Shown here: one piece after another, positions 62,301-64,000 of the stretch
How positions within the stretch are numbered: position 1 is the first letter of the stretch
Layout of the letters: each line of letters begins with the position of its first letter
NCBI RefSeq assembly: GCF_040807025.1
Contig: NC_090964.1
Coordinates: 7,581,214-7,645,213, forward strand
Source of the DNA: Struthio camelus
Lineage: Eukaryota > Chordata > Aves > Struthioniformes > Struthionidae
Length of the DNA stretch: 64,000 bases
Reading direction: 5' to 3'
The notes under the pieces: generated by a model
Seen by the model: the letters and a program-made list of their open reading frames with translations, nothing else
Told to the model about the DNA's origin: nothing
The model's database searches: none
Made by a program: the position numbers and the translations under genes

Positions 62301-63860
62301 AAAATAAAATAAAATAATAAAAAAAGGAAATCTTACCGCCTCACAGGGGATCTGCTTCTTCTGTGTCTGGGCGGGGGAGGCATTCGCCTCGGAGGACTCC
62401 TCCTCCGTGGAGATGGTCGTCGTCTTGGGCTTGGTCGCCTTCTAGGGGAGTAAGACCTGTCACAATCAGAAATTCAAATGAAAAGCAACTATCTAACTTT
62501 CCACAGATTTGAGGTAATTTATCCTCAGGGAATCGAGTTTAAAGTTGCTTTGCTCCAAGTGCATCACCTTAAAGCAGCATTTAGATTGCAGTGCAACGTG
62601 GTTTGTTTAGCCACAATCAAGAGGGTTTAAGTTTACCAACACCTTTCTATTAGGCAGTAAAACATTAAACAAAAAACAAGTAAAAACCTTACAGCATCCA
62701 GCATCTCTGGCATCAAATTTACCTCCTGAAGGAAACTATGTATAAATTCCCGCTATCTAACAACTTCCCCAGCCAGCGTTAGTCACAGTGAGCATTTCCT
62801 CATGAACTAACAGGAGGAAAACATCCTTGTTCCTTGAATGAGCCTTTCTTGTTTGGCCTAAAACATCCACAACTCATCTCTAGAAATTTCACTAGTTTAA
62901 CTGAAAACATTACCTTCAATAGCTACCTCAGAAGCAAGCATTCAGGTCTCAATCTTCGCAATCAAGGTCAATTAAAATCCTACCTTGACCGTGATCTATG
63001 ACGCCTTCTTGGTCTAGAATGAGATGGGGAACGTGATCGAGATCTTGACCTTGATTTGGACCGAGTTGGGGATCTTTGACGGGTCTTCTCTTTCTCCTTC
63101 TCTCTCTCCTTTTTTGAATTACGTTCTGGTGAAGTTTCCTTAGTCTCTGGTACAGGAGGTTCAGGTTTGGGAGCTTTTGGGATATCACTGTTAAAATTAA
63201 AGACTTAACTTATAAGCACTACTGTAGCCATTGGAGTAACATCTTAGAAGTTGACAGGATATTCTCAATAATGAACATTCTCTCGCCCATCCTCTGACAG
63301 CAGCTTAGGCACTCCAAGTTCCAAAACTTGGAAAACAACTGGAACGTGGTACAATGATTCAAAGAGAAGAAAGAGTAATTTTTAGGTTGTGTGTTAGCTT
63401 GCTAGGAAACAAATTGACATTGACAGAAGTGGAGAGGACAATCAGTAGAATGAAATAACAGTGACAGCCAAGCATTCTGCTTTCAGAAATCTACATGCGG
63501 AAAAAAGAAATCTTACTGAAGAGCTTAAAAAAATTCATTTGCCAGTGCAGCAGGACAGGGAGAAGTAGATAGCCCCTTCAAGCCAAGCTCTAAACAGATA
63601 TTAAAATAATTTCCATTTTTCAAAAGGTACTAGATAGTTCTACACTAAGATATCACACTTACCTGTTTGATGTTGCCTCTTGAACAATGGTCTCCTTTGG
63701 TTTCACAGGTTCTGGCTCAGGAGTCGCCTCTTTCTTTTCTGGTGCAGGAGTAGCACTGCGGCTCTTGGTTCTGTGATGAGGGGAGCGAGAATGGCTGCGT
63801 TTCCGCTCTCTTCTGACAGGCGACGATCTCCTTCTAGGGGAAGGAGACCTTGATTTGCGT
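53207..63860 (-). CDS. SRRM1: SRRM1, serine/arginine repetitive matrix protein 1 (3' part, 12 exons)
   Basis: Partial: the 5' exons lie beyond 64000. The coding join on minus is 63663-63860, 62984-63187, 62337-62456, 60526-60797, 60277-60357, 59813-59899, 58960-59104, 56150-56251, 55351-55812, 54519-54705, 53541-53735 and 53207-53311. This gives 2158 nt, that is one leading base, 718 codons and the TAG. All boundaries are GT-AG and in phase. The product is the RS- and proline-rich tail of the SRm160 splicing co-activator, which bridges SR proteins and snRNPs on exonic enhancers and joins the exon-junction complex in nuclear speckles. Diagnostic stretches include RRERKRSHSRSP, KKPPKRT, QQRRQYRRQNQQSSS and the end ALRSMRKAQVSPPS. 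Missing here is the N-terminal PWI domain. Mammalian SRRM1 is about 900 residues, so roughly four fifths is present. Confidence 0.95.
53541..53735 (-). CDS. SRRM1: SRRM1 exon (lysine/histidine-rich and polyalanine)
   Basis: The exon is 195 nt, acceptor GTTACAG and donor AAG|GTAGGG. It encodes NSDQEGGG, seven lysines, DKKHKKDKKHKKHKKHKKEK, a nine-alanine run, VAAADTTSAQEDQEAETEPK and K. The coding strand is a long GAA/AAG purine tract, a strong exonic splicing enhancer type. The alanine run is encoded by mixed GCA/GCT codons (CAG/CTG-rich DNA), so length variation is likely. Confidence 0.96.
53736..54518 (-). other. SRRM1: SRRM1 intron between the NWSPAKK exon and the lysine-rich exon
   Basis: 783 bp, GT-AG, donor GTATTT. 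A T run (plus strand) at about 54408-54421. I see no nested RNA gene. Confidence 0.85.
54519..54705 (-). CDS. SRRM1: SRRM1 exon
   Basis: The exon is 187 nt, acceptor TTTTTAAG and donor AGG|GTATTT. The first base completes Lys, then it encodes ASTPSPRSVRRVSSSRSAS, GSPEPAPKKHQGPPSPTRSR and SPSANWSPAKKAKSPTQSPS plus PAR. NWSPAKKAKSPT is diagnostic for this part of SRRM1. Confidence 0.95.
54706..55350 (-). other. SRRM1: SRRM1 intron preceding the NWSPAKK exon
   Basis: 645 bp, GT-AG with the weak donor GTAAAA. Contains A/CAAA-rich sequence near 55296-55336. Nothing coding seen. Confidence 0.85.
55351..55812 (-). CDS. SRRM1: SRRM1 large RS/proline exon (no methionine)
   Basis: The exon is 462 nt, acceptor TTTTTAG and donor AAA|GTAAAA. 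It encodes SPSPPPRRRSPSPRRYSPPI, QRRYSPSPPPKRRTASPP, then repeated PPKRR/SPSP units, KQRSSPAAKRRSPSVSSKHR, NKRHSPSPRPRASHTSASPP and SPSPSTRPIRRVSRTPEPK. It contains no Met codon, so an ATG-based open-frame search misses it. The weak donor is followed by an A run. Confidence 0.94.
55813..56149 (-). other. SRRM1: SRRM1 intron preceding the 462-nt exon
   Basis: 337 bp, GT-AG, donor GTACTG. No other feature. Confidence 0.88.
56150..56251 (-). CDS. SRRM1: SRRM1 exon with tandem NAGNAG acceptor
   Basis: With the downstream acceptor it is 102 nt. With the upstream AG it is 105 nt (start 56254), adding one Arg codon. Both keep frame. It encodes RRRSPSPPPARRRRSPSPAP and PPRRRRSPSLPRR, donor AAG|GTACTG. 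It matches the SPSPAPPPRRRR segment of SRRM1. Confidence 0.93.
56255..58959 (-). other. SRRM1: SRRM1 largest intron in window (2.7 kb)
   Basis: Donor GTAAAT, acceptor the tandem TAGTAG. It contains an A15 run near 56638-56653, the interspersed-repeat remnant at 58381-58470 followed by G- and CA-rich low-complexity sequence to about 58560, and no coding exon I can support. A cassette exon in it cannot be excluded. Confidence 0.85.
58381..58470. mobile_element. Interspersed-repeat remnant with the sauropsid 'ggtccatctagccca' signature
   Basis: The stretch 'agaccaaaggtccatctagc' followed by 'ccagcatccc', 'tggcagccagtgatcaggaa' and 'agagtgtaagaggcag' reads like a widespread dispersed repeat of bird, crocodile and turtle genomes. 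I cannot assign the class with certainty (CR1-related tail or a SINE). Similarity may continue past the low-complexity insert to about 58605 ('ggtggcttccagaggccca'). Confidence 0.5.
58960..59104 (-). CDS. SRRM1: SRRM1 exon (SSSSSEEERPKRS)
   Basis: The exon is 145 nt, acceptor TTATAG and donor CG|GTAAAT. It encodes the split Asp, then SGSSSSSEEERPKRSNVKNG, EVGRRRRHSHSRSPSPSPRK and RQKESSP plus two bases of Arg. The next exon downstream has a tandem acceptor, so the residue after Arg varies. Confidence 0.95.
59105..59812 (-). other. SRRM1: SRRM1 intron between the QQRRQY and SSSSSEEE exons
   Basis: 708 bp, GT-AG, donor GTATGG. Nothing else seen. Confidence 0.88.
59813..59899 (-). CDS. SRRM1: SRRM1 exon (QQRRQYRRQNQQ)
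   Basis: The exon is 87 nt, acceptor TTTCAG and donor CTG|GTATGG. It encodes EDKGGKMAAADSVQQRRQY and RRQNQQSSS. This conserved non-RS island (KMAAADSVQQRRQYRRQ) is one of the clearest SRRM1 identifiers. Confidence 0.96.
60277..60357 (-). CDS. SRRM1: SRRM1 exon
   Basis: The exon is 81 nt, acceptor CTTTTAG and donor CAG|GTACAG. It encodes the split Ala, then PKHKSTEKRESPSPAPKPRK and AELSES. The following intron on its left is 377 bp. Confidence 0.94.
60526..60797 (-). CDS. SRRM1: SRRM1 exon (polyserine and proline-rich)
   Basis: The exon is 272 nt, acceptor TTTGCAG and donor CAG|GTACTC. It encodes RRRSSASLSG followed by a run of eight serines, RSRSPPKKPPKRTVSSPPRK, TRRLSPSASPPRRRHRPSPP, ASPPPKPRRSPTPQQSNRAR and KSRGSVSPGRAS. 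The serine run is a typical low-complexity phosphorylation-prone segment. Confidence 0.96.
60798..62336 (-). other. SRRM1: SRRM1 intron upstream of the polyserine exon (1.5 kb)
   Basis: 1.5 kb, GT-AG, donor GTAAGA. It holds an A20 run at 61960-61979 and an A/AAAT-rich tract near 62295-62327. Nothing coding seen. Confidence 0.88.
62337..62456 (-). CDS. SRRM1: SRRM1 exon (RRRPSP repeats)
   Basis: The exon is 120 nt, acceptor GTGACAG and donor CG|GTAAGA. It encodes SYSPRRRPSPRRRPSPRRR, then SPPRRMPPPPRHRRSRSPVR. A hexapeptide RRRPSP-type repeat is visible. It matches the SYSPRRRPSP segment of mammalian SRRM1 as remembered. Confidence 0.95.
62457..62983 (-). other. SRRM1: SRRM1 intron upstream of the RRRPSP exon
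   Basis: 527 bp, GT-AG, donor GTAGGA. Nothing else seen. Confidence 0.88.
62984..63187 (-). CDS. SRRM1: SRRM1 exon (KE-rich then RS-rich)
   Basis: The exon is 204 nt, acceptor TAACAG and donor AG|GTAGGA. It encodes DIPKAPKPEPPVPETKETSP, then ERNSKKEREKEKEKTRQRS and PTRSKSRSRSRSRSPSHSRP plus RRRHRSRS. Another frame is also open across the whole exon but lacks any SR signature. The frame given is the one that joins both neighbours. Confidence 0.95.
63188..63662 (-). other. SRRM1: SRRM1 intron downstream of the RRERKR exon
   Basis: 475 bp, GT-AG with the consensus donor GTAAGTG. Nothing else seen. The remaining sequence, 63861-64000, is the 3' part of a further SRRM1 intron. Confidence 0.88.
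63663..63860 (-). CDS. SRRM1: SRRM1 exon (most 5' in window)
   Basis: The exon is 198 nt, acceptor TTCCTAG and donor CAG|GTAAGT. It encodes RKSRSPSPRRRSSPVRRERK, RSHSRSPHHRTKSRSATPAP and EKKEATPEPEPVKPKETIV, ending QEATSN. This is the start of the RS-rich region in this window. The preceding exon and the PWI domain are outside. Confidence 0.95.
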
Positions 63861-64000
63861 CTAGGAAAAAGATTTGTCATTTAATAGCATAACATAATGA
63901 AACAATGTATGGAAAATAAGAAACACTGAATATTCAGCAGCTAAAAGTGCATCTGAATCAGCTAGACTCTCAGGACTGACTACAACAGTTGAAGACAGAT

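Noticed and set aside
62949-63188. Second open frame across an entire SRRM1 exon
   Set aside because: Only the other frame joins the neighbouring exons and matches SRRM1. The alternative reading has no SR repeats, and purine-rich sequence rarely has stops.
1-64000. CRISPR arrays, tRNA, rRNA, bacterial operons or viral genes
   Set aside because: No regularly spaced repeats, no tRNA A/B-box pair with a cloverleaf, and no rRNA or viral motif were seen. The window is ordinary vertebrate genomic DNA.

Overview
The window is vertebrate nuclear DNA. Its genes are interrupted by long GT-AG introns, there is one strong CpG-island promoter, and the flanks are AT-rich non-coding sequence. Protein identity, short introns for the genes concerned, and very few recognisable transposons point to a sauropsid. 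A bird is most likely, but a crocodilian or turtle cannot be excluded. There are no bacterial operons, phage, CRISPR arrays or rRNA genes.

Two genes are supported, both on the minus strand. CLIC4 (chloride intracellular channel 4) is complete. It has six coding exons at 36965-37036, 20036-20145, 14088-14213, 12557-12663, 9173-9354 and 8201-8365, which join in phase to 762 nt (253 residues plus stop). SRRM1 (serine/arginine repetitive matrix 1, a splicing co-activator) is present as its 3' part only. Twelve exons between 63860 and 53207 join in phase to 2158 nt and encode the RS/proline-rich tail to the natural stop. The N-terminal PWI-domain exons lie beyond the right edge. SRRM1 upstream of CLIC4 on the same strand matches the mammalian arrangement as I remember it.

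Layout from left to right: 1 to about 4100 is gene-free sequence downstream of CLIC4 with one hAT-like MITE. About 4100-8200 is the probable long CLIC4 3' UTR. 8201-37036 is the CLIC4 gene body, with a 16.8 kb first intron. 36360-37560 is the CLIC4 CpG-island promoter, with a tandemly repeated GC-box unit. 37560-53206 is the intergenic interval: it contains a MEF2-consensus inverted repeat at 37.9 kb, an unexplained GC/CpG-rich block at 42.3-47.3 kb and, at its right end, the SRRM1 3' UTR. 53207-63860 is the SRRM1 tail, and 63861-64000 is SRRM1 intron.

I found no wholly new system. The points most worth a second look are a tandem NAGNAG acceptor in SRRM1 that adds or removes one arginine, a run of weak SRRM1 donors, the orphan CpG-rich block, the MEF2 inverted repeat and GC-box tandem near CLIC4, and an unusually long double-strand open stretch in CLIC4 intron 1. 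All identifications rest on reading translations and splice sites by eye. No database search was run.
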